DNA of 64,000 bases from Thelonectria olida (taxonomy: Eukaryota; Ascomycota; Sordariomycetes; Hypocreales; Nectriaceae), in the NCBI GenBank assembly GCA_020736575.1, contig JAGPYM010000008.1:248001-312000 (forward strand), read 5' to 3'. This document shows, in pieces, positions 9,439 to 22,690 of the stretch. The notes beneath the pieces were generated by a model. The model saw only the letters and a program-made list of their open reading frames with translations. It had not been told where the DNA came from and did no database searches. A program made the position numbers and the translations under genes. Position 1 is the stretch's first letter, and every line of letters begins with the position of its first letter.

Positions 9439-12400
9439 CGTTGCCAGCCACGGACCATTATTTCTACAACGAGTTTGTGGCCCTAGAGATGGGCTTGTTA
9501 AAAATAAGTGAGAATGTCGATCCTTTCCTGATTGACGACGGGCGTATTGAGATAGGCGTGGAAAGAAAAGCCCATGTCCCCTGTCGCTGTTAAGATATGT
9601 GATGCAATTATCAGTGCGGCTTCGTTGCTCAATTGCCCCTAGAAGTCATATTCTCTAGTATCACTAAATGTTGTGGAAGCAGTAAAGCCGTTGGTAAGTG
9701 ATGGCGAAAGCACCGCCTTCCATCTGAGAGGGTGGTGAGTAGATACTGGGCATGTAGGCTGGTTTTTCTTGGGCAGGACTTAGAATATGCGAAGCAGCAC
9801 ATGCCCCCCTCAATTCGGTGCGAGTGATGAAGATCACAAAAAGAGAACAATTCGTTGAGACCCACGTTGGAGCTAAACAGGGACGGTGATGGATGGTGTG
9901 GCGTCCACCAGGACATTGGGCCGTTTTGGGGGCCTGGGTGGACTCCGTGGTTTTTCCTCTGCTTGTGTTCAAAGAGAATCGAACCAGGCTAGATCAGGCA
10001 AAGCGGTGCAAGGAATGGTCTGATTGTGACGGCTTCAACAGGTTGATAATGGTGACGAGTTGGGCGGCTCCGAGGGTGCTTGGATGCGTTCGTTGTAATT
10101 CCTTTTGTATGAAAGTAGATAGTTGTGAATGCGATCGCTGGTGAGTTTATGCTTTGCACAGCCACAGGGGAACGGAGGCGACCCTGAGTGATACGTACTC
10201 GTACGACCCTTTCCTTTCTCCTTGTCCGGACTGGCGAGCCGGTTCTTCTCTGCAGCCACCTCCGTGTTGAGGCCGGGCTGGGTGGCGTTTGTCGAATTCA
10301 CACACAGCGTCGTGGTATTGTGCGAGAACTCTGTCAAGAGCCGGGAGACCTCACAGGTCAGAACGGCTCAAGTCTCGCCATCGGCTGTCGTGACAGGCAT
10401 CCCGGTCAAGTGGCTGGTCCTAAATGGGAAGGCTTGTTGGAGGGAAAGCTCCTGGTTGCTCCGTGCGCGCAGATATCCTCCAGAATGCCCACCAGAACTT
10501 CCTCCGTCATGGACTTCGTAATTACCACCGTTCGTTTTGATCCAGACAGGACCAATAGGCTTCGGGCATGCCAGAGTCCCATTGTGGCGGTATGGAAAAG
10601 GGTCGAAGCAATCAGCAGGAAGTGGTTCACAAGTGTCGCGCCGTTGCACCCAGCCGTGACTATTGGTAGTTTCCAACGGGTTTTTTGAGACCGTCGGGTC
10701 TTCTGGTCCCATTCTCTCGGGAAGATGAGTCTCGCCTAGCAATAGCATAGACTGCACAGTTCTATTGAAGGCTCAAATCCTCCACAAGCGACGGCGGGAG
10801 GGAGAAAATAACGGAGTCGTGAACATTGGCAATGAGAAATGGTCACCCGGTGGCCGTATGGACGCCCGATGGCGGCAGACTTAATGTTGGGCTGGAGAAA
10901 CCGATGACGCGGGAAAGATCCGATCCAGCTCGAAATCACAGTGGATTTGACCTCCACTCTCCACGATGTTGGAGGACAGATGGCGTTCCTGCGTAAGGGT
11001 GACCGCTGTTGGATAGCGAGGCATGGACTGGGGATGTCCTGGCGCGCCTGCTGAGGAGAAAGGTTTTCGCTGGGGAAGCCACTGAGAAGGGGCCGAGTGG
11101 GAATCTGGTGAGCGGCCCCCCTTGGGTCGGTACCTAGCTCAGTGGGGATAGAGGAAGTCTTCAGCAACCGTGAGCGCCGCCCACAACGCGTGTAAATCAC
11201 CCGTGGACACGAGCGATGGACATCTGTACGATCGATGACGAGGACGGGCTTGTGACAGAGATGGATGTGAGGTGTGCTGGCATCCTTCAGCACAACACAG
11301 CTCGGCAGAGATTTGCTCTCCGTCAACGTGCCTTCTTCGAACAGTCTCTCCGATGAATGCCTTTCATCCTCAGGTAGGTACCTATGCACCTGGCTACCTG
11401 CCTGCCTCCATTCGTAGGTTGTGGCGGATGCAGCTTGGGAAAGAGCAGAGGCGCCAGCGGGTGAAAAGGGAAGGTGAGGGGGGGCGTCATTGTAACCGCT
11501 GGAGGCGAACGACTGGGGGCTTTGTTGTCGCCGTTGTCCTGCACTAACAATTTCCATATCGACGATTCTCTCGTTGTCTTTCTGATTTCCCGCGCCTCTT
11601 TTCGACAGGGGTCGCCAAAACGCCGCACCGAGCACGGTCAGGGTCCCCTGCGAGACGATCCGTGTCAGTCCCAGTTCCGCCCAGACATTCACTTGCCAGT
11701 CCGCCGGAGCACGCTGGCGGCGCTGGATACCATGTTGCTGCTGTTCAGAGGAGCGAACAGCCCATCCCAACAAGAGGAGTTGCACGGCCCCCATTCAGAC
11801 GACAATGGTCGGCCTGGGCAAAAAGCGGATGAAAGTGCCATCCATGGGGTATCTCGGCCTTGATACCCTCGGGTCACCAAATGCCACTTGCCCCTCCCCT
11901 TCATTGGTGCTATACCGGTCGCGCAATATGGCCACGGGTCGCCGGGCAGGAGACGAGAGCCTTACCATCTCAAGCTATTTCGTCCGTCATTAAAGCAGCC
12001 TGGGACGCGATGACATCCCCCAAACTTTGGCTGCACACGACACCGCGAGTGAGCCATTATCCTTTCTCCTTATTGTTACTGACACCCCCCTTCCAAAGTT
12101 CCGCCATGAACAGCCGCCTCTCCGGCCGACAGAACCTCGTCCTCGTCCTATCTGCTGGTCCGGAGCACAACACCGGCACCGACCTGCCTCACAGCTACTG
12201 CACAACACCCACCCACACACCATTGTGGACTGTAGACTGTGGCTCACCCGTCACCCGTTCCATGCCTCCCCCATCAAAGGCCCCAGTGTTTGCAAACCAT
12301 CGCAGTCGGCAAAATCCAACGTCCAGACGGTGCAGACTCCCCGAGTCACATATCCGCATAGACCACGGCGTCAGCAGACCTACGAGAAGAGAAAGTCGAA

Positions 12401-13192
12401 AGAAACAACTGCCTTGCCAGTGGAGAGTCAACCAATCCATATGGAAGATCCCGCAAATGCACATCGATCCATCCACACACACACTCGCAAACAAACAAGC
12501 GCACACATGCTTGACACGATATTCTCACCTCGCCCACTTCCCTTGGTTTCTCCATCTCACACACCAAGAGCTCGATCCACGACACCGCCTCCACGCACAC
12601 CCCCAAGCTTAGGCCACATCCACTCGGTTGCTCCATCCACTCCATCCCGTCTCCAGACTGACGAAAGCCCTTCCCCACCACGCCTCTCTTATACCCATCC
12701 ATACCTTACCTCACCTTGCGCTTTGTCTGTGTGACCTACACCACCTTCGGTATCTTTCACAGCTCATCCCTAGCCTTACCTACCTCAACTTTTCTTTTTA
12801 TTTATTTATTTTTCAATCGCCTCAGCTCCCTCAAATTCTCCGGCTTGTCTCATCGCTCGCTTTTCACGACTCGCCCTGGAGAGGACTCTAAACCATCCCA
12901 CTTATACGATAAAACATCAGCATCCCGCGGGAAGCGCCTCTTCTCGTCCCACGCCCCTTACCCCTCCTGCGACGCGACCAGTCTCCTGCACCCTTTTCGA
13001 AATTTCCCTTCATTCTCTCTGGCATATTTCATGAATACCAACTACGCAAATCTATCAACCGCCTCCTAGGAAACTCGCGCGCGATCCTTGTCGCAAGATT
13101 GCAAGAATTTGATCACTAGACTTGCCCGATATTGTCTAAGAAACGCTGAGTGAAGCGACTGCTTGGAGCTGGCCAGCTTCCCTGATATTGAC
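9439..13192. other. Gene-poor stretch and leader of the CP2 gene
   Basis: The longest frame (352 codons, minus, 10736-11794) has no domain and an unnatural composition, so I do not call it. From about 12000 the plus strand turns C/T-rich with an AT block (CTTTTTATTTATTT near 12795) and many short upstream ATGs. This suggests promoter plus long 5' leader of the transcription factor that begins at 13193. TACCTACC-type motifs occur at 11372 and 12775. Confidence 0.45.
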
Positions 13193-15801
13193 ATGTTCCG
13201 ACAAAGGTAAGAGAGCGCTCCTTGTCGCAAGTCACAACTGGAGTCGCATGGGAACTGCCCTTCACGGGGATGTCTCTTGTCAATCTCCGTTGTTCACTGT
13301 TGTAATGGCAACGTTAACCTTCCTATAGAACAAGTTCGGCGAAGCCAGGGGACGAGTTGCTTGCCGAATTTCGACAGCAATTCCCTGAGGTGTCCGCCGT
13401 GACCTCCGCGACGACCGGCCGGGCGATATCGCAAACCGCAGGTGCCGACAATTCCATCATCCATGCGCCGCCACATGTTGAACGGTATGTTTTGCTGCCG
13501 ACCACGATTGCGTACACGGAGTCCTCTTCGATCGCTTGACCTGGCTCCTATAACAAGATAGCTGACTGCTTCCCATACAGATCCCATGGCATTGGGCATG
13601 ATGTTTTCCGAGATCAGGATCCGACGCCTCGGGCTACAAACGAACAGTGGAGGTTTACACCATCTCTCCTAGACCCAAACTCGATCTCATTCGCCAACTT
13701 CGCCAATGCGCCTCCGGGTTATTACACGCCTACTCCAGGCGGTACCAACACCTTATTCCATCCTCAAGCGGGCGACCTCCATACTCCCACGCTCGGTCTA
13801 GGAATGGGATTGGGAACACCATTGTCAATGCCAACTTCGGGAGGGGGAATGCACCCCGGCCCTGGAGCTGGGGTCATGGACATTCCTGGATTTCAACCTC
13901 TCCAGTCTCATCAGTTCCACCACTTCAATCCATTCATTCAAGCGCCTCCGCCCCAGCCAGCATTTGCGCCCTCAACTTTTGTCCACCGGGACACTGGTTA
14001 CGAGACCATGGACCAAGACAGCGGCCAAATGGACTCAGACGCCCCCGAAGAGCCCATGGCCTCCATCGATTCCGCCTTTCAAAACCCACCTGCCTTAGTA
14101 GGAGTCCAGAATCGCCCATTCTCTGACACACAAATATCTCACCCTCTGCCAGCCACCGCAGAAAAGTTCCGGTTTCACGCGACCCTGAATGCGCCAACTG
14201 CAATGATCAAACAGGCCGATGAGATTCCAATCACCTATCTCAATAAGGGGCAGGCCTACTCATTATCCATTGCGGACACCAACGCAACACTTCCTATTGT
14301 CCCTGGCACCAAATATCGCACGTTTGTACGAATTTCATTCGAGGATGAACAGCAGAGACAACGCCCAGGTGTCTGCTGGGGCCTTTGGAAAGAAGGTAGA
14401 GGAACCAATGAAGCACACCAAAGAGGTGGAAAACTCCAAGCGGTCGAATTTGTTGAGCCCGGGCAGCCCGTCGAAGGAGATGACAAGAAAACTCGCGTAG
14501 AACTTGAGTCATATTCATTTGATGGCTTCTCCGTTACATGGACACCTGGAACTATTGGAATCCCCGAAGTCAACATTGCAGTCAGGTTCAACTTTCTTTC
14601 AACCGACTTCAGTCACTCCAAGGGCGTTAAGGGTATCCCTGTGAGACTCTGCGCCAAAACTAACACAGTCTTATCTGATTCCTCGCCACCTTCTTCGGAC
14701 GTCAATCCGGAAGTATGCTTCTGCAAAGTCAAGCTCTTCCGAGATCACGGAGCTGAACGAAAGCTCTCCAACGATGTTGCGCACGTCAAGAAATCCATCG
14801 ATAAGCTCAAGCAGCAGATTGCGCAGGCCGAGAGCGGTTTGAAAGACTTTGGTAAGCGAAAGAGGTCGAACGCAGGATCGAAGGCGGGTGACATCCAGCG
14901 ACCCGGAAAGGTCATCAAGCACAAGCGAACATGGTCTATGTCCTCCGCCAGCTCCGCTGGTGGTGGTGGAGGACGGGTTTCCCTGGAAGAAGATTTGCAC
15001 TTCAAACTTCAGACACTCCAGGATATGTTCACAAGCACTCGGCCTGTTAGCATTCTCTTCCTTCGTGGGGAGGAATCCGACGATCCTGATCTACACCCCG
15101 TCTCGCTCCCTGGAGATATCTCACCCCGTACCAAAATCGAGGGGCGCGACGGTCCGAATTGGCAAGCCAGAAGCGGGCACAACTCAATGGCAGGGTCCAT
15201 GATCTCGCCATCCCCAAGCTCGCTATCGCTAGCGTCACAGACCTCTGGCATTGGCCCTGGGGGCCAATGGCAAAACTTTGATTCTGTTGCAACCGGCGAA
15301 ATGTCCCGCAAGGGTTCGGATCAGCCAATGAAGGTCGATAAGGCGGACGATGACGGAACTCTCAGCGGATGGATTGAGGCTCTTGGTGTCGACCCTGCAT
15401 ATCGACCTCCACTTGACCGAGAACCCAAACCCGTGGCTTGCTTCTACGTTATTCGTCGCAACCAGCAAGACCCTGGGAAGAAAGACTACCACAGGGCAAT
15501 TTACTTGATGCAAAGGTCTTTGAAAGAATTGACGCATCGGATCGCTGCCAAGTGGGGAATTGACCCATCTCAGGTCACCCGAACGATTCACATCACACAC
15601 AATGGCCTGGAGGTTGAACTGGATGACGACGTCGTTCGAGAACTGAAAGAAGGTCAAGATATGACTCTAGACATTGAGGAAATCCAACAATCTTCAGCGG
15701 TCAAGCAAGAATGGGAGATGGCCGTCGACAGTGACGGGTCTCCGAGCACAGAGGCCTCGGATAAGGTGGCAGGCGGATTCGTCCTGCGCCTTACCTTCTG
15801 A
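13193..15801 (+). CDS. CP2/Grainyhead-type transcription factor
   Basis: Predicted 796-residue protein from exons 13193-13206, 13329-13484 and 13581-15801. The first coding exon is only 14 nt (MFRQ plus two bases) but has a clean GTAAGA donor, and all joins keep frame. A Pro/Gly-rich N-terminal half leads into the CP2 DNA-binding domain at about residues 245-450 (FRFHATLNAPTAM, YLNKGQAYSL, RFNFLSTDFSHSKGVKGIPV, CFCKVKLFRDHGAERK). A short coiled coil follows. The C-terminus (about 674-760, FYVIRR to MTLDIEEI) looks like the ubiquitin-like dimerisation domain of Grainyhead proteins. In Neurospora the Grainyhead-like factor csp-2 controls cell-wall remodelling and conidial separation; a similar role here is inference. 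A long leader with short upstream ORFs suggests translational control. Confidence 0.9.
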
Positions 15802-18800
15802 TTTCTTTTTCCGTTTCTCTGGAGATGTGTTGGGAGTGCGGCAAATGGGCACCGAGATCTAGACTGGAACATGTATTGGTTACATTGGCTCCCCCGATCT
15901 CTCACCAGGTCGGGCTCATGATCGCACATGCAAAGAATGGGATTGTTTGTAAGGGGGCGTTTCACGACTATATTCTTTGAAGAAAAAAGATACCACAGCT
16001 GTCTTTGGAAGCTGTGGGTGGCGAGTGTTTGGTATGGTTTCTTTTCAGTTCTGCTGCTTTGCTCCAATACCCGAGGGACTGATGCGTTGGTTTCATGTTT
16101 TGGATTCACGTCACGACGGTGGGAAGATTTATACTCACAATATGATATCTTTGGGTTTCTACTTTGCCTCTGCGGCGGAAACGAGTCCTGGAGACGGTTG
16201 TCGCACTGAGCTCAGTTGGAAGGCTATGGGAGATGTACACGAGAGCCATGATGGGGGAATTGGATACCCTTGCAGCAATGATGGATAAGCGGTTTCTATT
16301 GGGATTTCTTTTCTTTGTTTCCTTCCCTGTTACGTTTCCCTCTATACTCGAGTCTGTGCAACAATGTATAATTTTGTTGGGCTTTATGACGAGAGGTGTT
16401 TCCTGTTTTACTCTGCCGGTAACGGCCATGTCGACTGCGACTATGCACTTTTACACGATACAACAGCTCCAAGGCACACGGCAACTGGAGTGACGAAGTA
16501 ATGCGAACAGGCAGGCGTTGTGCAAACGGCTGACGATGTCCTGTCAAATATCTCGAATATGTATTTATTTACCTTTATCTAATAATTTACCGTTAATCTC
16601 TGACAATTCAAGAAATGCGTGGCGGAGACGGCGTATCCGTATGGGGTCGAACTGTCGAGACTGCAGGGGAACGCATGATAGATTTTCAAAGTGATGGGTA
16701 GTCTATGTCGCAGGCCTCCAACTACGTACTGATGAAGTAGTTATGGCGTTTGTTGGGCCAGACCTCGGAGACTCCTGTCATGTAAATCATTACTTGATCC
16801 GACGTTTGGAAGGTGCAAACCCCTTCATTGCGTACCATGTACATGGATGCGTGGTGGGATGGAGTCGTGTAAGTAGCGCAACAAAAACGCGTGGGAAACT
16901 GCACCCATTGCAATGTTTCTAATTCGGAGATTAATGGATCACAACATGACGATTTTCAGGAATTTTGATGGACGGAGATTTTGCTCCGGTCACGTTTCAA
17001 AAAGGACGGCTTTGTTTTTGCTGCACCCGGCAGCGTCGACAAGCTGCTTGGCGGGAACATGCCGGCGATGCTGGCCTGTGGTTCGTCAGTCTGAATTGTC
17101 TGGACAGGGGAGGGTACATGTAATGTGCTGAACGTGCAGCGACGGAGCAGGGGGGTGAATGTATGTAACGAATGCTCGTGCAAATGCCAAACAAAGGCTC
17201 TCGCCACATGAGGCTGTGCAATCTCCGGGTCACTAGTTAGATGGGAAGAATGGGATTTGATATCAAACATTGACAACAAAGCAAAGTGATGTTGTGCTAA
17301 GCGAAGTATCGCAATGCAATTTGGCCATGCCGCCACAATCGCGGGAGAGGAAAGGATCAAGCCACTGCAGATAAACTGTGGCGAGGTGGCTTGCGCGTCC
17401 CCATCTCGGCAATCTAGAATGAGATAGACCCTTGGATACCGCCGGGATGATGCGTTAATGGGAGGCCTTTCAGCTGTGCTTGGGGTAACGACACATTACT
17501 TCATTGGACATGTCTCATGATCTTCATTTTCGGCAGTTGGTTGGCCCGCCCGGGGAAATAGGGACGAGCGGTCTAGTGAGCCGTCGAACAGGTCGGTGTG
17601 GCGAAGGAGGTTGCTTCGGTTCGCGGGTTGTTTACTGCGTAGCATGTTTAGGTTTCCGACTTGGCCCTATCGGTTGTTCGAGGCTGTTTCGATCGCTGTG
17701 GCATGTGTGGCTGATGAAGACACCGCGCAGAGATCGACGAAGTTGTGTGGATGGGGTCGTTTCTCGCCTTCCGACCAGCTTAGTTACCCCTTCTTTATCG
17801 GAGCTTGGGCCGCACGTTTCTCCTTGTCAAAGCGGGATCCCGTCCCTACCTGCAAAGAGCTTCCCCGTTGTCAATGGGTTAGGTAGGGATGCATGTGGCT
17901 GAGGATGTTGATTTCGTTTACCAGAACGTAGCATTGCTGCTGTGCAATTACTTTGCGTTGCCTTGAGTGCCCTGTCAAGTCTCACGGCATCAATAATCGC
18001 CTCGCTCGGTGACACCTCGTCTCAGGCAGCAGATACCCAACCCAACCCCCTCTTGTCCAACAGCAGAAACCTTCTTGGCGCTCATCTCTAATGACTCATC
18101 CCCCCAATTGATGAGTTGTCTCAGTTATGTCAATCCAGAATCACCAGCCACATCTGAGTTTGCGCCTCACACCATCTTGCCAGTCTCGAGGCGACCATCG
18201 TCGACACACGCAACCGCCCAGAACCCCAACCCGGCCCGAGGCGGCCACCTGCTCAGCTGGACAAGGATACTTCCCTTTCAACGGTCCCGACCCGAGACAC
18301 AGAGCCTAGACTTCTGACGGAAACGTGGTGCCGTGTGGCGCAGTGACGCCGATCGTGGGATATCCCGCACGCAAGAATGTGCACATGAGCCACAGCAACG
18401 TTGGGAGACGTGTGGCGATTCTGTAGGGCCGAGAACCGTCTGAACGTTAATCCATCAGTCGATCAGTTTGACTTGTTTGGGGCCTTGTTGTCAGGAAGTG
18501 CAGAAAAGGGAAGCAAGACCCTGGCCTGGATCGAAAAAAGGGGGCGTGTGCGTGTGCTTGTGGCCGAGGAGGGGGATCGACAAGAGTGTTGAGCCACAAG
18601 TCACTTTCTATCAGCGAGGGAACATGCATCTTCATTGGACGCTGTGGAAGCCCTCCTTGAGATTGGGGGTGTTGATATAGATTGCTGGAGAGCCTCCTCG
18701 AAGTCCCAGGTGACGATTCGCACAGGGGACGGCAAGTGTCACCCGAGAGAAGGCGGGAAGTCGTCGGGAGAAGCGATTCTGCTTTGCCAGGTGACGAAGA

Positions 18801-19947
18801 AGAAACGTACTTATTCTGTCATTCCTCTCGAGCGCGCGCTCGTGTCCAAGATGTCATCATGGAAGAGGTGGTTATTCTTCGGGTTGCATCTTCACAGTCA
18901 ACCTTGAGCAGTTCAGACCCTTCAGGGTCCCCCTCATGCAGAGCAACCCATCGACACAGCCAATGACGAGAGCAGATTTGACCAGCAAGCTTCCTGTTCA
19001 GGCAGGTTGGCAGCGGTTGACATGAAGCCGGTGTCAGGTCGTTATGGAGTCTCTTCAGGGACACGGGCGGGTTCAATGGTCAGTCGCCGTTGCATTCGTG
19101 AATCCCTCTTCAGGAGACACCGTCTATGAACGGAATTCTCGCCATACAAACGAACCTCAAGCGGGGTGAAGACGGTCAATTGGGTTCAGAATGTGCGCGG
19201 GGGGGAGAGGCTTGCGACAAGGCCAAAATACCAAGGACGGGAGGGATCTGCAAGTTGACGGGGAGAAGGGGGAGCAAGGTTTTGTCCGATTGAGACGGAT
19301 GCGGTCACCAAGTCCATTGAGTTTCTGACAGCGGCAAAGCAGCAGCAATGAGTTGGGCCATGCCCAAATTCAGTTTGTCTGATGATGCCATCGACGTCCA
19401 AGTGGACTGTTTGGTGCTCTGAGCCAAAGCTGGCGGCAGCTGCTTCCTTGCTTGCCCTGTGTATCCCGCGTCACAAGGGTTGGCAGCGGAGCCGAACCCG
19501 AGACGAGCTTGAAGGAGGAGCATCGTCTATGCAATTATGTACGCTCCAATGGATCGTGCGGTTTTCTGTCATGTTGCGCGGAAAACTGGTTGTTCTGAAG
19601 GCACCGGGCAAAGGAGCGTGCTGTCAATTGGGCAAAGGAGATGGCGATCGTGTTGATCGTAGCGTGAGGAAACTGGGTCAATTGGTGGTGCGGCTGGTCT
19701 GGTTATATTTCCATGTCGATGGGATTTATGACGTGATGGCTGGAGTGAGAATTGATCGAACTTGATTCGGTTCAGCTGCACTTGGGAGGTGAGTCGAAAT
19801 GAAGATGCATTCTGTTTGATTGCATCTCGAACGGGCGCATGTGAGTCCGTTCACGTATGGGGTGCGATCGTGCTATGCTACATCTTGGGAAGCTCCTTTG
19901 GGACGAGATACATCTCCTTTTGTCCCATGGAGGGTCAGGATGGCTAT
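15802..19947. other. Long intergenic region, no gene recognised
   Basis: Only short overlapping frames without protein character are present on either strand over 4.1 kb. The left few hundred bases are the 3' flank of the CP2 gene, and the right end is the 3' flank of the DUF167 gene. A TAGGTAGG motif sits near 17880. Confidence 0.45.
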
Positions 19948-20301
19948 TCATTCGACCGCCTTGTCCAGCAAGTCCCGAATCGTTTTCGCATACTCGTCGC
20001 CATCACCCTTGATGTCCCCCATGACGACCGTCTTGTCGCGTGACTTCAAGCCATGGGTAAGCTGCAAGCTGGACTTGGGAACGCCAAGGACAGAGCTGAG
20101 GACCTGGACGACGGCCTTGTTTGCCTCGCCCTCTCTGGCCTGGGCGGAAACGCAGAGCTCGATTGCCTCGTCCGTGATGCCGACGACGCCTTCGCGGTTC
20201 TTGCTCGCGCCGGGCTTGACGTGAAGCTTCAGATGGAGAGATCCGAGGGGGGATTTTTTGGTGCCGGTGACGAAGCGGATGGCTGCGCTAGGGGACGCCA
20301 T
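19948..20301 (-). CDS. DUF167 (YggU-type) family protein
   Basis: Single-exon 117-residue protein. I chose the ATG at 20301 because the DUF167 fold begins soon after it ([16 protein letters not shown]). Longer in-frame starts add about 70 low-complexity residues that do not fit the family. Core motifs are visible: [40 protein letters not shown] and [17 protein letters not shown], ending in a C-terminal helix. DUF167 proteins are small, widespread and of unproven function. The gene is divergent from the HAD protein gene, with about 550 bp between starts. Confidence 0.88.
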   Translation of the reverse strand: MASPSAAIRFVTGTKKSPLGSLHLKLHVKPGASKNREGVVGITDEAIELCVSAQAREGEANKAVVQVLSSVLGVPKSSLQLTHGLKSRDKTVVMGDIKGDGDEYAKTIRDLLDKAVE

Positions 20302-20855
20302 GGTATGGTGCATAGGTGAAGAAGCTGCTGCGGGATGCGTCAGGCGGAATGTCAATTCGTGAGGGGTAACGAAGTAATTCCCTTTTGGATGAGCATCACA
20401 TCCCGTTGTCCGGGGAATGTGTGACTTGATTGGTCGTCGATGCGCCCTCTTCTTACTTTTGGGTTTTTGTCGAGGGAAGCAAGAATTGAAACTTCTCACA
20501 AGCGGAATCATCTCAATCAATTCATGACACTGAGAGCGCCGTGGGGACCGTCATGAGCCACTGCAAGCTGCGGCGTCTGTCGCCTATAACCGCGCTGAAA
20601 CCGCAGCCCAGTGCCGCCCGCAGCAGCAGCGTTTGCTTCAGCGCCGGGGCCAGGGGACCTGTTGCCGCCAGCTTGGCGCTCGTGCCCCACCACGGCCTTG
20701 GGCTTGCATCCATCCTCCTCCATCAACATACCTCGACGGCAGCGCAAACAGCGGCCTCTGCATCGACCCTTTCGCATCCCCGCCACCCGCCCGCTCGCTG
20801 CTGTATGCTCGCTGCCATCCCTCGCCTTCGCAAATATTGCGCCGTGTCGAGCACC
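20302..20855. promoter_or_regulatory. Shared promoter of the divergent DUF167 and HAD genes
   Basis: The two start codons face away from each other across 554 bp with no gene between. In-frame upstream extensions exist on both sides but lack family similarity. No specific binding site was recognised. Confidence 0.5.
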
Positions 20856-22690
20856 ATGGCTTCAGCGTACAGCGCGTACCACGGCGCCGCCGCGACCGCT
20901 ACTAATGCTGCTCCCAATGTCGCCGCTCCTCAAGCTTCGCCAGCGTCAAATTTCACAATCACAGCTCTTAGTCGATGGTCCATCCTGAATAAGCCGTTAC
21001 CCGCCGTCGAAGACATCAAAGTGCTACATGTTTACGACTTTGACAACACCCGTGAGTGATGAGCAACAAGCTTTTGCTTCGCCATCAAATTTGCAGACTA
21101 ACCTTTTCGTCAACAGTATTTAAAACACCTCTCCCGAACCCAGTACTCTGGACCGGCCCATCAATCGGTCAACTCTCGAACCAGCAAGTCTTCGTCAATG
21201 GCGGTTGGTGGCACGACAGCCGAATACTCGCCGCGACAGGTGACGGTGTTGACAAGGAAGAGCCGCGCGCATGGGACGGCTGGTGGAATGATAAGATCGT
21301 CGAGCTCGTCAGGTTGAGCATGAGGCAGAAGGACGCTCTCTGCGTTCTATTAACCGGCCGCTCCGAACACGGCTTTGCTCACCTCATTCGAAAGATGGCC
21401 ACGGCCAAGGACCTCGACTTTGACATGATCGGCCTCAAGCCCAAGGTCAGTCCTACGAACCAACGTTTCGACAGCACAATGCACTTCAAGCAGCTATTCC
21501 TCGAAGCACTCATGGAGACGTACAAGCAGGCCGCCGAAATCCGCGTCTATGAGGACCGACCCAAGCACACCAAGGGGTTTCGTGACTTCTTCGCCGAATA
21601 CAACCGAAAACAAAACATCAAGCCCACTCGTGGACCACTCTCAGCCGATGTAATCCAAGTAGTTGATACCTCAACAACCTTGGACCCAGTTGTTGAGGTT
21701 GCAGAAGTCCAGCACATGATTAACATCCATAACAGCATGGTCTCCAAGCTGCCACCCCATACGCGACAGAAAGAGCTCAGGATTAAGAAGACTGTCTTTT
21801 TCACTGGCTACATGATCAACCCTGCAGATACCAAGAAGTTGATACAGCTCGCCCAAATACCTTCAAACATGCCTCATAACGAGCTCAAGTACCACGGGAA
21901 CAACATCCTGATCTGTCCCCGCCCCTGTCCGGCAAGCATTCTGGAAAAGGTTGGCGGCATGGGCAGCAGGATGAAATGGGAAGTCACTGGCACGGCATGC
22001 TTCGAGAATAGTATCTGGGCCGCGTGTCTGCGACCAGTTCCCGCTACAGCGAAATTCCACACCGATAACCCGAGTCCTTTTGTGGTCCTGGCTTTGAGAA
22101 AGGGGGCTCGTCCTATTGACGCCGGTAAGATTCAAAACTGGCAACCTGTGCCGCCTGAAAAAGCCTTTGTGTTCGAGACGGTCGTGAACGAAAAGGTAAT
22201 CTTGCGCATCGAGGCCGAGGACCCTCGGGAAGATGCATATGAAAGTCTGTTCGCCAACAAGACTTCTAAGAGGAAGCACATTCCAGAAGAAGAATGGGCT
22301 CAGAAGAGTTCCCAGCCTCACTACAGTGGCCGCAACGAGTCCAGAGGTTATCATACCGGTGGGCGTGGCGGTTCAGGACGCGGTCGCGGAGGCAATTCGA
22401 ATCGTGGTTTCCGTGGCTCTCGGGGAGGCGGCAGGGGAGGCCGTGGACGAGGTGGTTTTAACTACCGGTCACTTGACGACGTCGAGCCTAGAAACCAACA
22501 GGGCGGATATGGTCCTCAAGTCGATTATGACGATTCACACAAGCCGTCCGCTCAGTCTCAGGCTCCTCCGTCCGCCCCTGCAGGTCCTGCCGGTTGGACC
22601 ACGCAACCCCCTCGTGGCCCGGGTTCTCATGGACGACCCATGGGCGGCTACGGGGGGAACAACAGCTCGGATTTGCAGAACTACTATTAG
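20856..22690 (+). CDS. Swiss-Army-Knife RNA-repair-like HAD domain protein with RGG tail
   Basis: Predicted 589-residue protein from exons 20856-21051 and 21117-22690. The 65-bp intron splits the HAD signature: the join rebuilds DFDNTLF, with the putative nucleophile Asp at residue 61 and the second Asp at 63. After it come LLTGRSEHGF and YEDRPKHTKGF, further HAD-type motifs. This architecture matches the fungal family annotated as HAD domain of Swiss-Army-Knife RNA-repair proteins. The C-terminal ~130 residues are disordered and rich in RGG/GRG repeats, a typical RNA-binding tail, ending near GGNNSSDLQNYY. The role in RNA metabolism is inferred. The ATG at 20856 was preferred over upstream in-frame ATGs because it starts a compact N-terminus. 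Confidence 0.85.

Noticed and set aside
10736..11794. 352-codon open frame on the minus strand
   Set aside because: No domain or membrane pattern; composition looks like translated GC-rich non-coding DNA and no start context or splice support was seen.
11860..12734. Overlapping 250- and 235-codon plus-strand frames
   Set aside because: Pro/Thr/His-rich translations of the C-rich leader before the CP2 gene; two frames open at once indicates composition, not coding.
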